From Platanthera guangdongensis (lineage: Eukaryota > Streptophyta > Magnoliopsida > Asparagales > Orchidaceae), in contig CM077153.1 in the NCBI GenBank assembly GCA_039583875.1, forward strand, positions 113,332,568 through 113,396,567: a DNA stretch of 64,000 bases, in the 5' to 3' direction. Below the pieces are notes generated by a model. The model did no database searches, was not told where the DNA came from, and saw nothing but the letters and a program-made list of their open reading frames with translations. Made by a program: the position numbers and the translations under genes. Shown piece by piece: positions 23,666 through 34,600 of the stretch; position 1 is the first letter of the stretch; each line of letters starts with the position of its first letter.

Positions 23666-25741
23666 ATGGATGTAATGTCATCAATGTTAGCCCGCAACAA
23701 GAAACCGCCAGAAACGAAGCAGAGCCGGAGCGAGAACTCGAATGATTCTGCCCGTCAGACTGCCAAGAAGACTGGGAAGCCGGAGACATCAGCGGCTTCT
23801 GGAGCTGAAAAAAGGCCGACAGAGACCGTCGGCAGACCATCGCAGGCCGCAGTAGATCCCAAAGCGGTTTCGAAGGCTTCTCCACTGCAAACCGGAATTG
23901 CCAAATCCTTCGACCTGACTTTCTCTCCATCAGGAGAACCACTCCTAAAAATCGGTGGGGCGGAGGAGAACAGTGTTGAATCTGGGAAACCGTCCGAATT
24001 GCCGGGCAAGGTCGACTTAATCGTTGTGGATGACAACGAGCCGAAGAAGGAGCTGGAGACCAAACAGATTGTAGGCGAACAGCGCAAGCGGACTGAAAAG
24101 GTGTTCGGCTCCCTGAAACGGCGGAAAGAAAGGAGCGAAACCCTTGAAGAAAGGATGAAGAGAAAGATGAGGAAGTTGCACGCCAGAAACCGGAACATTT
24201 CCGAAAAGACCGGCGCGGACAGTCTGCAACACATGCCGCACGAGAAGGAGGTACCCGAGAACCCGCCTACACCGGAGTACAAGCCGAGCGAACTGGAGAG
24301 TATGCCAGCGGTTAGCGACTCGCTCAGCGAGCTCCTGAAGGGCATGGAGACTCTCCAGCGGCAAGCCGCGCTATTGTCGACACCAGCGGCCTCTGTGGAG
24401 GTTGACCTCCCGGACATCCAGGTTATTGGGGAGAAGCCTGGCGATCCGGCTTCCGCGGCTTCTGAAGGAGCCGAGAAACTGAAGCTTCGCGAGAAGATGG
24501 AGGAGATGAAGAAACTGATCGCCGATAAGCCGGTGGCGACCGCACATCCATTGTTGCAAGGTAAACACCGGGACGTTAGCCGAATTATTAAATTCTACAA
24601 GTCGCGGTCAAGGAAGAAGGGGGCGAATATTATATTCAATCCGCCGGCCAGCTTTTTCCTGACCACGGCTCAACTGAAAAGCCGAGCTAAGGAAACCGAG
24701 CGGCTATGGAAAGAAAAGCTGAAGAGGATAGATCCTGAGCGGCTCAGGCGGCCAGTGATTAAAATACATATCGCGGCCTCTGGAGGAGATAAACATCAAA
24801 CCGGCGGTCTTATCCTACCGATTTCCTTACTAGAAGGTCGCAACAATCCGGCTGAACCTGACTGCGGTTTCTCTTATGCAGGTGTACCGGAGACCGCGAT
24901 GAAACCGGGCGACTTGACGTCGTATTTGTCTATGCTGCCACCGCCTCTGCCTCCAAGTGTTCGCGAGAAGGAGATGGCCGACTTCCAGAAGGACGTCGGC
25001 ACGCTGCAGGCGGCTTTGGACGCGGCCACCGAAACCCTGCGGATTAAAGACGAACAGCAGCGGGTTGCCCAGGAGGCCGCGGAAAAAAGGATCCAAGAGC
25101 TGCAAACCACCCTGGAGCGAGAGACCGCTAGGTTGCAAACTGCGCTTGAGCAGGAGACCGCGAGGATGAATACTGCGATGGAACAAGAGACTGCCAGGCT
25201 CCAGACCGCGATGAAGGAAGAGACCGCCAGGCTCCAGACCGCGAGGAAGGAAGAGACCGCCAGGCTCCAGACCGCGATGGAAACCGCTGAGGCGAAGATT
25301 GCTGAGATGCAGGTCGCCTTGGAGCAGGAGAGGGCGGAGAAGTATTTGCTGATGGCCGCGCGGCTGGAAGGTGACAGAGAAGAGATCCCACATGCGGAAG
25401 GCGGCGAGAACCAAGACCTACCGGCGGAGACCGGCGGAGAACAGCGGCCTGCACTACCAACTCCTGCAGAGTTGCCGGGTACTAGCCGCCCGGCCTCTGG
25501 CGAGACTTCGCATCCGTCGGTGGCCGCGGCGCCTAACCAGGTCGCAGTTCCAAGCGGTCTGGGGGTTCAGGCGATCCCCATGATACCGTTTGCGAGAGTA
25601 GAGCGCGACGCTGCGCGAGTTCATCGGTCTCTGCATGCGCTTCATAATCTGGTTAGCCAGGTGTATGTTGCGATTGTGCAGACCGGTGAGCAGGTCGCGC
25701 ACATAGGACGAGATAGGCCGGAAGACGACAAACGATCCTGA
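23666..25741 (+). CDS. W antisense gene 1: basic coiled-coil protein, intact
   Basis: I start at ATG 23666; the frame is open from 23639 but without an upstream ATG. The 691-residue product has a Ser/Lys-rich N-terminus, a basic cluster (KRRKERSE, KRKMRKLHARNRNISEKTG, nuclear-signal-like), QHMPHEKEVPE, a DPERLRRPVI block near residue 360, and a long coiled-coil. The coil contains about five 11-residue repeats of the type ETARLQTAMKE (about 25115-25280). The C-terminal block IPFARVERDAARVHRSLHAL is shared with Z and V. A possible 75-bp intron (24807-24881, GTCTTA...ATGCAG) keeps the frame; splicing would give 666 residues. Function unknown. An intact 2-kb frame in an element without pol suggests selection. 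Confidence 0.75.
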   Translation: MDVMSSMLARNKKPPETKQSRSENSNDSARQTAKKTGKPETSAASGAEKRPTETVGRPSQAAVDPKAVSKASPLQTGIAKSFDLTFSPSGEPLLKIGGAEENSVESGKPSELPGKVDLIVVDDNEPKKELETKQIVGEQRKRTEKVFGSLKRRKERSETLEERMKRKMRKLHARNRNISEKTGADSLQHMPHEKEVPENPPTPEYKPSELESMPAVSDSLSELLKGMETLQRQAALLSTPAASVEVDLPDIQVIGEKPGDPASAASEGAEKLKLREKMEEMKKLIADKPVATAHPLLQGKHRDVSRIIKFYKSRSRKKGANIIFNPPASFFLTTAQLKSRAKETERLWKEKLKRIDPERLRRPVIKIHIAASGGDKHQTGGLILPISLLEGRNNPAEPDCGFSYAGVPETAMKPGDLTSYLSMLPPPLPPSVREKEMADFQKDVGTLQAALDAATETLRIKDEQQRVAQEAAEKRIQELQTTLERETARLQTALEQETARMNTAMEQETARLQTAMKEETARLQTARKEETARLQTAMETAEAKIAEMQVALEQERAEKYLLMAARLEGDREEIPHAEGGENQDLPAETGGEQRPALPTPAELPGTSRPASGETSHPSVAAAPNQVAVPSGLGVQAIPMIPFARVERDAARVHRSLHALHNLVSQVYVAIVQTGEQVAHIGRDRPEDDKRS

Positions 25742-26157
25742 GCGACTTGAGAGAACTAAGTCGCGCGGACAATCGCAAATTATGTTGTAATATATATATT
25801 TTTCTCTGGATGTTGGACAATTTGATTGCTGTAAATTGTTGTATTCTATTATGCTGCGAACTGAATGCGGCTTATGCGGTTTGTATTTATAATCCACATG
25901 TCTGCTGCTTTGTTCTGAGAAATTTAAAGATTAGGATAGTAGCCGCGCGGTCTGGCGAACAGAACACCGGCTTGAATACTTGATATCCACATGATATGCC
26001 ATAAAAAATTTCTAAGTGCAGGGAAATAGCCGTGCGGACTGATGGACTAAACGGCGGCTTGGTCCCTAAGCTGATCTGCACTTCCAGCGGACTTAGGCCG
26101 CGCGGCGTGACGACTAGCCGCGATTTGACGTTGGGCACTATAGCTTCACGGATTTTC

Positions 26158-26165
26158 TATAAATA
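26158..26165 (+). promoter_or_regulatory. TATA box of W antisense gene 2
   Basis: TATAAATA, 38 bp before ATG 26203, implying a very short 5' leader. It is matched in Z (17713) and V (62093-62100, minus). The stretch 25742-26157 before it is noncoding and probably promoter. Confidence 0.6.
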
Positions 26166-26202
26166 GAGCAGATCTCGTAGATTTCATCACAAATCAAGAA
26201 GG

Positions 26203-28001
26203 ATGCGGGCTAAGTCCAAGTCGTTGCGGTCTGACAAGGCCACTGCGGTTAGGACAGACGCGGCCTCCGCTTTCCACTCAGCTGACCATAAAGAATGCCG
26301 GCTTACAAAAGCCGAGCTGGATGACTTTGTCGAGAAACACATGCAAGGAAGTCCGCTGATCGCGCGGCTTCCCCGACAGGATCAGCGGATCAACTCCTCC
26401 AATGCAAATCAGATCGCGTTCCCCATCGACCACTTTGACTGCGGCTTCAGCTTCCCGGTCATGCTGGAGGCCGTAGCGGTCTTCGACCACTACGGAGTTG
26501 TGCCCGGACAACTTCCCCCAAACTCGATAGCCGCCATCTACAGCTTCATCTCCTACCTCAGGTCGGAAAGAGTCCGCTTCTCTATGAGGCTCTTTCGAGA
26601 GTGCTTTTCGGTGTGGTCTATCCCGGACTCCGGGACAAAGATCTTCCGGGGGCACCTCTACTTCGGCTGCAGAGGGCTGAAGATAGTCAACTTGGCCAAC
26701 AAGATCGCGAACTGGCCGGAGCGGTTTCTCATCTTCGAGGGAAACCTGGGGTTGCTGCCGGTCGACCCCCAAATCCGCGAAGAAGCCGCCTTCGGCAGCA
26801 GCGGCTTGGACGGCATGGAGAAGGAGATCTACGACTTCTTCAAAGGCGAGCGGCTTGATGTAAACCACTACATCCCGCTGTTGCCGTCGCTAGTAGGAGT
26901 AGAGGCGGAAGACAGTAAGCTCCAAGCCGGCCGACCTGATATCTTAGCCGCACGGACTGGAAACTAACTTTGCCTTTATCTTTGCAGCGGCTGTGGCGGT
27001 CCCGCTGAACAAGCCGCAGACTCCTGGCAGCTTGACCCTCACTCAAAGAGAAAAGAGAGCGAAGCGGGCCAAGCCGGCGCGAGCTGCGGAGGAGGAGGAG
27101 TCGGACTCCTCTGGAGAGTTCATTCTGCAAGAAACAGGCAGCAGCTTGAAGGATGTCCACGGCGATCCGGCCTTGCGGTGGAGTCCGAACGGCAAGTCGG
27201 TGACGATCTCCACCGCCCTCCCCTACTGGGGAGCGGAAGAAGTAAGCCGCCATGCGAGCGCGGTTGGCGGCGCGCTGTATGGTAAGCGCAACTTGAGGGC
27301 TATGCGACGAGTTCCTCCAGACGACCTGCCGCGGCTAGCCGCGCAAGTCGGCGCGAGGAGCTTCGTGGCAAGTCACTTCATGGGCCTTGCCTACAAGCAG
27401 CTGATGAAGGAGAACAGCGGCCTGAAGACACAGTTAGGCGAACAACAAGAAGAGAACAAGCGGCTTAAGGAAAAGGAGGCGGTAAGTCATTACCAATACT
27501 CGTGCGGTTAGCATTATGTAACCGCGCGACCTTACCTTTACTTTTGCTTTGCAGGAAATGTATAACCCGGCCAATCCCATCTTCCAAGACCAAGTCTTCC
27601 CCCAACTCGTCCAAGGGATTGATGGAGCACTTAATCGCCTCCGGGACCTTGGCGGCTTGGCCACCGGCTTCACCGACTTTACATGCGCCGACATCTACCC
27701 CTCCCTGAAAGAGCAGGTGGCCGACGTCTATAGGTCGATCAAGGGCAAGGCCAAGGTCGGGGAAGAAGTCGGCGAGGTGGTCGGAGAAGCCGTGGAAGAG
27801 GTCGGCCAGGGAAGCCGGAGTCCACGCACATCGCTTGAGTCCGGCGTCCAAGAATCGGAGACCGCGCGGCCAGACTCGACAACTTCTGGCGGTTCAGCGA
27901 GCTCCGCAACTAGCAGCGGATACTCTCTATCATCCGTCGACATCGGCGACGGCAGTGATTTGTATTCTCCTGCGACTAAGAAGCTCAAACCGGGCGATTA
28001 G
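26203..28001 (+). CDS. W antisense gene 2: PF04195-like protein, three exons, intact
   Basis: Exons 26203-26914, 26988-27481 and 27555-28001; introns are 73 bp each with GTAAGC...TTTGCAG and GTAAGT...TTTGCAG. Total 1653 bases, 550 residues, in frame. Exon 1 is the domain I recall as 'putative gypsy type transposon' (PF04195): FPIDHFDCGFSFPVMLEAVA, YGVVPGQLPPN, SFISYLRSERVRFSM, GHLYFGCRGL, RFLIFEGNLG. Exon 2 has a basic segment (KRAKRAKPA), then YGKRNLRAM, LAYKQLMKENSGLKTQL and a coiled-coil. Exon 3 is Ser-rich and acidic, ending YSPATKKLKPGD. The same exon boundaries occur in Z and V. Role unknown; possibly nuclear or a regulator of the element. Confidence 0.8.
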
Positions 28002-29596
28002 AAAATCTGTAACTTGTTTTTGTATTTTGAACTTTTTTTTTGAAATCGGCGGTATTGTTTTTGTAACCGCGCGATTAAGACTTTGTAATACTTAATGAAA
28101 TGGAAATGAAGGCATTTTTACCTTTCTCTTTGTTATATTTCACTTTTCTTACTTGACTAAGTCCGCGCGGTCTCAGTTTAGCTTCCGATTTAAAATATGA
28201 GTATGTAAACCGGCTGAGTTTGCGCTGCGACTTCAACAAAGCTATCCGCAAGAGAGAGATATTTTCCTGCGGTTAATACCGGAGTGCACGTCGACGATAA
28301 GCCGAGCGGCTAATAACTTAAACCGCAATTTTCCTTAATGAATTATTCAACGTTATCTGTTGGAAGGGCTGAATTGCCGCGGCTTGCTCATACATAAACC
28401 GTGACCGCTAAGCCGCGCGGCCACCTGTTGCGGTCGGCAGACATCCATAACATTGAAATATTAGATTGCGGCTAGGGCGAACTCTGAAACGAATTGCCCA
28501 TTTGATTAAAGGAACAAGAATAGAGAAACAAGCTTCGGCTTCCGATAATACATGCCGATATAGGCATATGGAAGCCGGGAATTGTTGTGACGACAGTTCG
28601 CTGATTAGCTAATATAATTAATACCATAAGCCGGCAGATCAAAGCCAGGAATTAAGTGCCAGACGCAGGTCGGGCGACTTCCTTTCCATATGAATAACAA
28701 ACCGGCAACTGATATATTTGAACCAAATAAGATACTGAATAGCGGATAGGCGGACGTAAGTCGGCCGAGTTCCCAAATATATTAATGATAATCCGGCAGG
28801 TAGGAACAGGAAAGTTAAAAAACTTAAGCCGGAATATGAAACCGGGCTGCTTGTGTAATTAATTATACAACCTGCACAGGCCGCTTAGTAAAACCGCGAG
28901 ATAGCGGATAGGCGCGTGTTGTCCTGCAAAAATAGGTAAAGACATGCACTTATGTGTCAATGTGGGCAGGTGCGCGCGGCATTGCTTTCCACACAAAGAA
29001 CCCATAAGCGAGATCGAAATTCTTAAAATCCATGACCGATGTCAAGCGGGACAAGTACGCAACGTCTGCAACTGAAGTCAAATAGGACAAGTACGCAATG
29101 TCTGCGACGAAGGTCAAGCGGGACAAGTACGTAATGCCTGTCTGTGACTGAAGTCATGCGTGACGGGTACGCAATGTCTGCGACTGAAGGCCAAGCGGAA
29201 AACCCACTACACATCTGCGACTGAAGTCAAGCAGGACAAGTACGCAATGTCTGCGACGAAGGTCAAGCGGGACAAGTACGTAATGCCTGTCTGTGACTGA
29301 AGTCAAGCGGGATGTGGAGGGCTTAAGAATTCGAAAGGGGCTCTTGCCCCTACATGCATGCATATTGGCATAAAGAGTAAAGCTAAAAATAAGCTTCAAA
29401 TGAAAAAGTAACATTTGCACGATGTTAAGGAAGTGACAAAGGATATATATCTGTAGTTTTATCATGCCTCATTAATACCGATTGTGAAGGAGATGTTATG
29501 TACTATTCTGAACATAAGCACTTTTCTTTATAGAAAGAAAGAGGAATCACTGCTTGAATTATTGAGCAAGAAATGAAAGATTGCCTTAGAGAGTTA
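28002..29596. other. W noncoding region with tandem repeats and conserved hairpin
   Basis: No gene. The hairpin core GGGCAGGTGCGCGCGGCATTG seen in Z and V is at about 28963-28990, with outer arms CTTATG and CATAAG (28947-29010). At 29030-29320 there are about seven units of a 36-40 bp repeat of the type GTCAAGCGGGACAAGTACGC..TGTCTGCGAC. ORFs reported across this array are repeat artefacts. Confidence 0.7.
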
Positions 29597-30706
29597 CTAA
29601 ATAACATATTCTTGCAACTTTCCAGCTCTTACAAGTTGATTAGCCAATTCCCTAAGAGCTATGCAATCTTCTGCTAGATGACCAATATCTTTATGATACT
29701 TGCAAAAAAGTTGCTCGTGCCGATACTTGATTTTGGATTTCATACGCCGAGGCTTCTTGAACTCGGGCATTCCCTGAATGATTATCAAAAGATCTTCCAT
29801 AGGAATTTTAAACTTAACATACTTACCTGAACCTTTTTCATACTTTGGAGTTTTATCCTGGAGAATATAAGGAGACTTGGAATATTCAACTTGCAAAACA
29901 TCTTGTGAGGAAGTAGATTGCTGTTGACCAGAAGTCCCTTGAGATTGTTTGGCCATTTGATTCAGAAATGAAACATAACCTTTTTTTGCCTCTTCGCCCA
30001 TTATGAATGTATTAACTATATCAATAAGATCTCCGTAGCTCTTGGGATATTTTGTGGTGAGCTTGAATTTCAATGGGCCTTCTTGAAGTGCGTTTATGAA
30101 AGCATACAAGTAATAGTCTTGATGGACGCTACAAATATCTAAAACCTCCTTTTGAAACCGATCAACAAAATCTGGATTAGACTCGTCAATTCCTTGCTTG
30201 ATTCGGAAGAGAGCTCCAACGTCTCTTTTCCGCTTCCTGTAAATAGCGAATCTAGAAATAAATTGACTTCGAAGATCCTTAAAGCTGGTTACTGATCGAG
30301 GTGGGAGGCTATAAAACCATTCTCTTACAACATTGCCAAAAGATACAACGAAGAGTTTGCATTTTACTCCATTTGACACTTTTCTCAATGAAATAGCTGA
30401 TTCAAAAGCTTGCAAATGAGAAAACGGATCATCACATCCAGAATACTCCGGGAGACGCGGTACTCTAAAGTTATCAGAGACAGTATCCCACCGAATACGA
30501 TTAATGAATGGAGAAGGGGCCTCTTCTTCGTCCTCACAAAGAGGTTCATTTGCAACAGATTCTAGTCCACGCTCAACACTGTTTGCAAAAATTTCTCTTT
30601 GAGGGTCAACAACCTCACTATTAAAATACGAGCAATCCTGCACTTCTGAGAGATCTGTAGTCACTGAGATGCAGCTTGATTTACCATGGCCCTTTGCATG
30701 ATTCAT
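29597..30706 (-). CDS. gag: W gag polyprotein
   Basis: 369 residues, ATG at 30706. The capsid-like region matches V and Z gag: FINRIRWDTVSDNFRVPRLP, YSGCDDPFSHLQAFESAISL, VREWFYSLPPRSVTSFKDL, FVDRFQKEVLDIC and LQEGPLKFKLTTKYP. It ends just after a zinc knuckle CKYHKDIGHLAEDC (C-x2-H-x4-H-x4-C). It would package element RNA in cytoplasmic particles. The frame is uninterrupted, unlike Z and V gag. No protease follows; the stop comes about 20 residues after the knuckle. Confidence 0.85.
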   Translation of the reverse strand: MNHAKGHGKSSCISVTTDLSEVQDCSYFNSEVVDPQREIFANSVERGLESVANEPLCEDEEEAPSPFINRIRWDTVSDNFRVPRLPEYSGCDDPFSHLQAFESAISLRKVSNGVKCKLFVVSFGNVVREWFYSLPPRSVTSFKDLRSQFISRFAIYRKRKRDVGALFRIKQGIDESNPDFVDRFQKEVLDICSVHQDYYLYAFINALQEGPLKFKLTTKYPKSYGDLIDIVNTFIMGEEAKKGYVSFLNQMAKQSQGTSGQQQSTSSQDVLQVEYSKSPYILQDKTPKYEKGSGKYVKFKIPMEDLLIIIQGMPEFKKPRRMKSKIKYRHEQLFCKYHKDIGHLAEDCIALRELANQLVRAGKLQEYVI

Positions 30707-30981
30707 CCTGAAAAGAAAGAATAGCCGAACTTTTTCAAGAGACCGCAGAACAGCGGCGGCTTAATGTGGCGGCTAGAGGATACTGCAAACCGATAAGAAG
30801 ACCGGCTGAAAAGAGAGCGGATAGAATGCCAGGTTCCACAGCACTGGAGGCGGGCTGAAAACCTTAGCCGGCGAAACCGCGGCTTGCTCGACAGGCCGCC
30901 GAACTCTAGAGGATAGAGCGGTCTAATTAGCTAGACCGCTGATTTCATCGATTAGTCGAGATCTGAAGGTCGCGTGTTAAC

Positions 30982-31642
30982 TGTTGATGCACGAAAACGG
31001 ACAGGGAGTCGGGCACCACCAGCTAACGGTTCGAACACCGGGGAATAGGGGAGGAAAGGAGGAGACTGTTGACCAATCGGTTACTAGCGGTCGCGGCTAA
31101 AGGACCGGAGAAGGGGGCCGCTGGCAGCGGCAACAGCAGAGTTCGCCCGCCGCGGCTTAAATGCCACTCTTGCGGCGGGCTTTCCCTTACTTCAAATAAG
31201 AAACAGTTACAACGAGTAAAAGAAGAAGCCGGCCGGACTACAAGCCGCAATACACTAGACTTGAGACCGCAGCTCTTAACAGGCGAGCTCCTGGATCCCA
31301 GTCAGCGTGTCTTGGGGAGTGCACCCTCCCCCTATTTATAGGCTCGGGGGCCTGCCCAAACGGGCAGGGCTAAAGTTACCGACTGCCCGGGGTACAGGAG
31401 AACCGGGCAGAGGTGAGGGGAAGCAAAAGAGAAAGAAACAAGAAAGGAGGGAAGCCGCGCGGCCTGGCGGATTCCTCCTGGCGAGCTGACGGCTGCGTCC
31501 TTGGGCCTTGTCGCTGAGCAGGGTCGGCGTTGGCAGCGGCCTGACATGGAGACCGCCCGGCTTGGGAGGCTTGGCGGCTTGAGTAGGCAGGCCGCCCGGT
31601 CTGGAAAGCTGCGCGGGCAGGTCGCGGATTCCGGGCTTATCA
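30982..31642 (-). repeat. W 5' LTR
   Basis: 661 bp, TGTTGATGCACG to GGGCTTATCA on the plus strand. Immediately left (minus strand, downstream) is GTTAACACGCGACCTTCAGA, the conserved candidate primer site. Confidence 0.85.
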
Positions 31643-34600
31643 GATAGCAATCAAAGTGGTTAAGTTGACCAAAGTCAACTCTAACACTAAATGGGTCAAA
31701 CTAGCCTACTTACGAATTGACCATCCCCTAGCCAGGTGGACCCCACCCATGCCCTCCTAACCTTAACGTGAGGTCAATGGGTCACCTAGGACCCATTAGG
31801 GTCAACTCTATACCCTAAGTTGACCCAAGTCAACCTTAGTCCTAAAAGGGTCAAAGTGCCCTAACTAAGAGGCTGGTGACCTACAATGTGCGAGTTGACC
31901 CTACCCAAGTACTCCTATACCTTAGGGGAGGCCCATGGGTCACCAATGACCCATTGGGTCAGCCCTAGTGGCTAATTTGACCAAAGTCAACCCTCGGGTC
32001 AAAGTGGTCAAACTAGCCTAAATGGCTAACTCAAGCCCAATCCAAGTGGGCTACGCCTAGGCAAGTGTGGCCCATTGGTCTAGGAGGTGGTAAGACACAT
32101 TTTGGGTCCACCAAATTCAGAAATGGGTGACTAGGAGAGAGAAAGAGGGAGTTACCCAAACTTTGAGGAGAGAGAAAGAGGAGCTTAATGTCCATCATGG
32201 CCATGGATGCCCTTTACCCCCCCCCCCTTTTGATGGGGCTTTAACTCCTTAGAGGCAGGGGAGGAGTTTTCAGCAGGTGGTCGGCCAGTGGGGTGGCTCA
32301 GCTCTTCAAGTTTGTGAAAACAAAATTTTCCCATTATGACCATTCATGGCCATTGGAGTTACACCCTTCCCCATCCCCAACTGAGAGTCTTAAAAGCATC
32401 ACCAGGTAGAGGGGAGGAGGTTACAACCTTTACCTGGAGGATTCAAGGCGTTTGACGGTGCTATTGCAGAAACCCGATCGCCGCCACCACCACCATGGCA
32501 ACCTGGAGATCAGCTCGCCTCTAGCCTTCCCAGCAGGTCCTCCCCTTCTCCATTTTCCATGGGTAGATCGTAGGACTAATTAGGGTAAAGGTTCGGGCTC
32601 AATTGAGCTCGATTAGAGGATCTATTTTCCTGGATTTTGGAGAAAATTGAGACTGTCGGGATTGCCAGAAAAGGGCCCTCCGGCATCCGTGCCGCCGTCT
32701 GGCGACAGCCACCACCTCAACGGAGGTGGTGGTGGCGGTGGCCGGCCAGGGAGGTGGCCGGAAGACCGGCGACATCGTTTGGAAATGGCTCCAAGCGGGT
32801 TGAATCGGGACCGTTGGATGGAGGTTGAAGACAACCGGCCGCCGCCCGATTTGCGTCAAGATTCCCGCTGGCAATGATTTAAACTATAGGATATAATTAT
32901 TTTGATTATTTCAATTCTGTCACACTTTTACTATTTAATGTTTGAAATTACTAAAAATAGTTAGAGGCTCTGTATGAGAAAATGGTCAACACATGATTTG
33001 TAGCCCTATGGGTGTTTTTTAATTCAAAATTAGTTTGAACCAATTTGGGTGCCTAGTTTGACCAGGGCACTCGTTTTGGTAGGGTATATACCTAGGTCTA
33101 GGCAGAAATTAAAATGGATGCCCACCCTTCATCTCTGGTCAAAATGACTTGAAATTTGGAAAAGGAGTCTCCCTAGATCATATCTAGGTCTTGCCAAAAA
33201 ATGAAAATTTTTGGGCACAATTTTTCTATAGTTTTGGAAATAATTTAATTTCTCTAGGGTAATTTAATTTAGAGACCAAATGACATCCAAACTCAACCAA
33301 ATTTTGGTGCGCGGTACCTGGGGTCATTATAAAGCTCTAGTTATAATTTCAACTCATTTGGAGGTGCTTTGAGTTGAAATCATGCAAACCCTAGCCTTGT
33401 CATAATAAAGGTCTTTGGTCAAAAAGTGCAATTTGTGTTTTGAGTGGCCAAATTACCTAAACAGAGGTTGAAATTGGGGCCACTGACTTGTCATGGCTTT
33501 TAGCATCTCGCCATGGAAGATGGGATAGTTTGGAATTGATTTGCCCTAAGACCTAAGGCCAAACCCTAAGGAAGGGCTTTTATGTCTTGTGAAGGGCATG
33601 AGGTCAAAAGAGCTTGAGTGAACTTCAAATTTGGTAGGGAGACTGCTATGGTAGCTAAATCTCCGTGGTAAAAATATTAGGGGATTTGGGAAAGAGTAGG
33701 CCCCACAAAACCGTATCCCTAGTTAGTGCACAAACTTTGTTGTGCTAGAATAGGTTAGTAAAACTCCTTGAACAATAACGAAATTTGGGTAGTGTGAACT
33801 TAGGAGTAGAATGAATCTCTGGTATTTTAAAAGAGTATTTTGAGTCATTAATTCTGGTACTTCCTTTATAAATGCATGAGTTAGCCCTAATTATTTATCT
33901 GGATATTATGATCTCATTTCCCATTGGAAGGTCATGAAAATTTGGTTGAGAGAGTTTTAGACCTTATTGCTTATGTGAGAATTTTATTAGAATTTTTGAA
34001 TGCATATTTGCAGTACTTACTTCACAAGCTCATTAACTTGGAAAATTGTTCAATAAATTGCTTAGAGCTCATTACTTGTTAATAAATTATGACACTTTTC
34101 CTCGAACATTTATTTCTCCTTACAATTATTCTTGAATTTTCTCCGAATTTTTGGAAATATTTTTGCTGCACATGCCTCTTAATATTGATAAAAATAGATT
34201 ATATTCAAAATTAGAATTAGAGGATAAACCTTACTGAAAATTTGGGACATTTTGCATTTTAAGATAAAAAGTCATATTGAATTTATCATAAATTTTAAGG
34301 ACCATTTGATTGTTTGAAGTTGATACTTCATGTTCAAACTTGGGGTTTTGAATTACTACAATAATTAAATAAACTATCAGATAAATTAGGAAAATTATGA
34401 AATTCTGTATTTAGTTAAAAAGGTCATGATAGACCCCCAATAATTATTATAGGGTTATCAGATGATTATTTTGAGTACCTCCCATTTTACACACCATATA
34501 GCTTATATTGATCTACATTTAGTAAAACTGCAGAAGTTAGGATGGAATATGAATTTGGGCACATGAGTTGGCGTTAGATATTTGCTGGGTTGGATAAATA

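Larger units (their letters stand above)
22836..31642 (-). mobile_element. W: Tat-type element with gag and antisense cassette but no pol
   Basis: Minus orientation: 5' LTR 30982-31642, leader, gag 30706-29597, noncoding DNA with tandem repeats and a hairpin, antisense genes 2 and 1 (plus strand), 3' LTR 22836-23476. The sequence after the PBS region and the polypurine tract (GTGCGGGGATTAT) match Z and V, so it probably uses the machinery of such elements. LTRs differ at about eight positions by eye, so insertion is recent. No protease, RT, RNase H or integrase motif is present. Confidence 0.85.

Noticed and set aside
24830..25414. 194-codon minus-strand ORF opposite W gene 1
   Set aside because: Shadow of the 33-bp repeat and coiled-coil region on the other strand.
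29023..29465. Minus-strand ORFs with RHCVLV-type repeats
   Set aside because: Read-through of the 36-40 bp tandem array in W.
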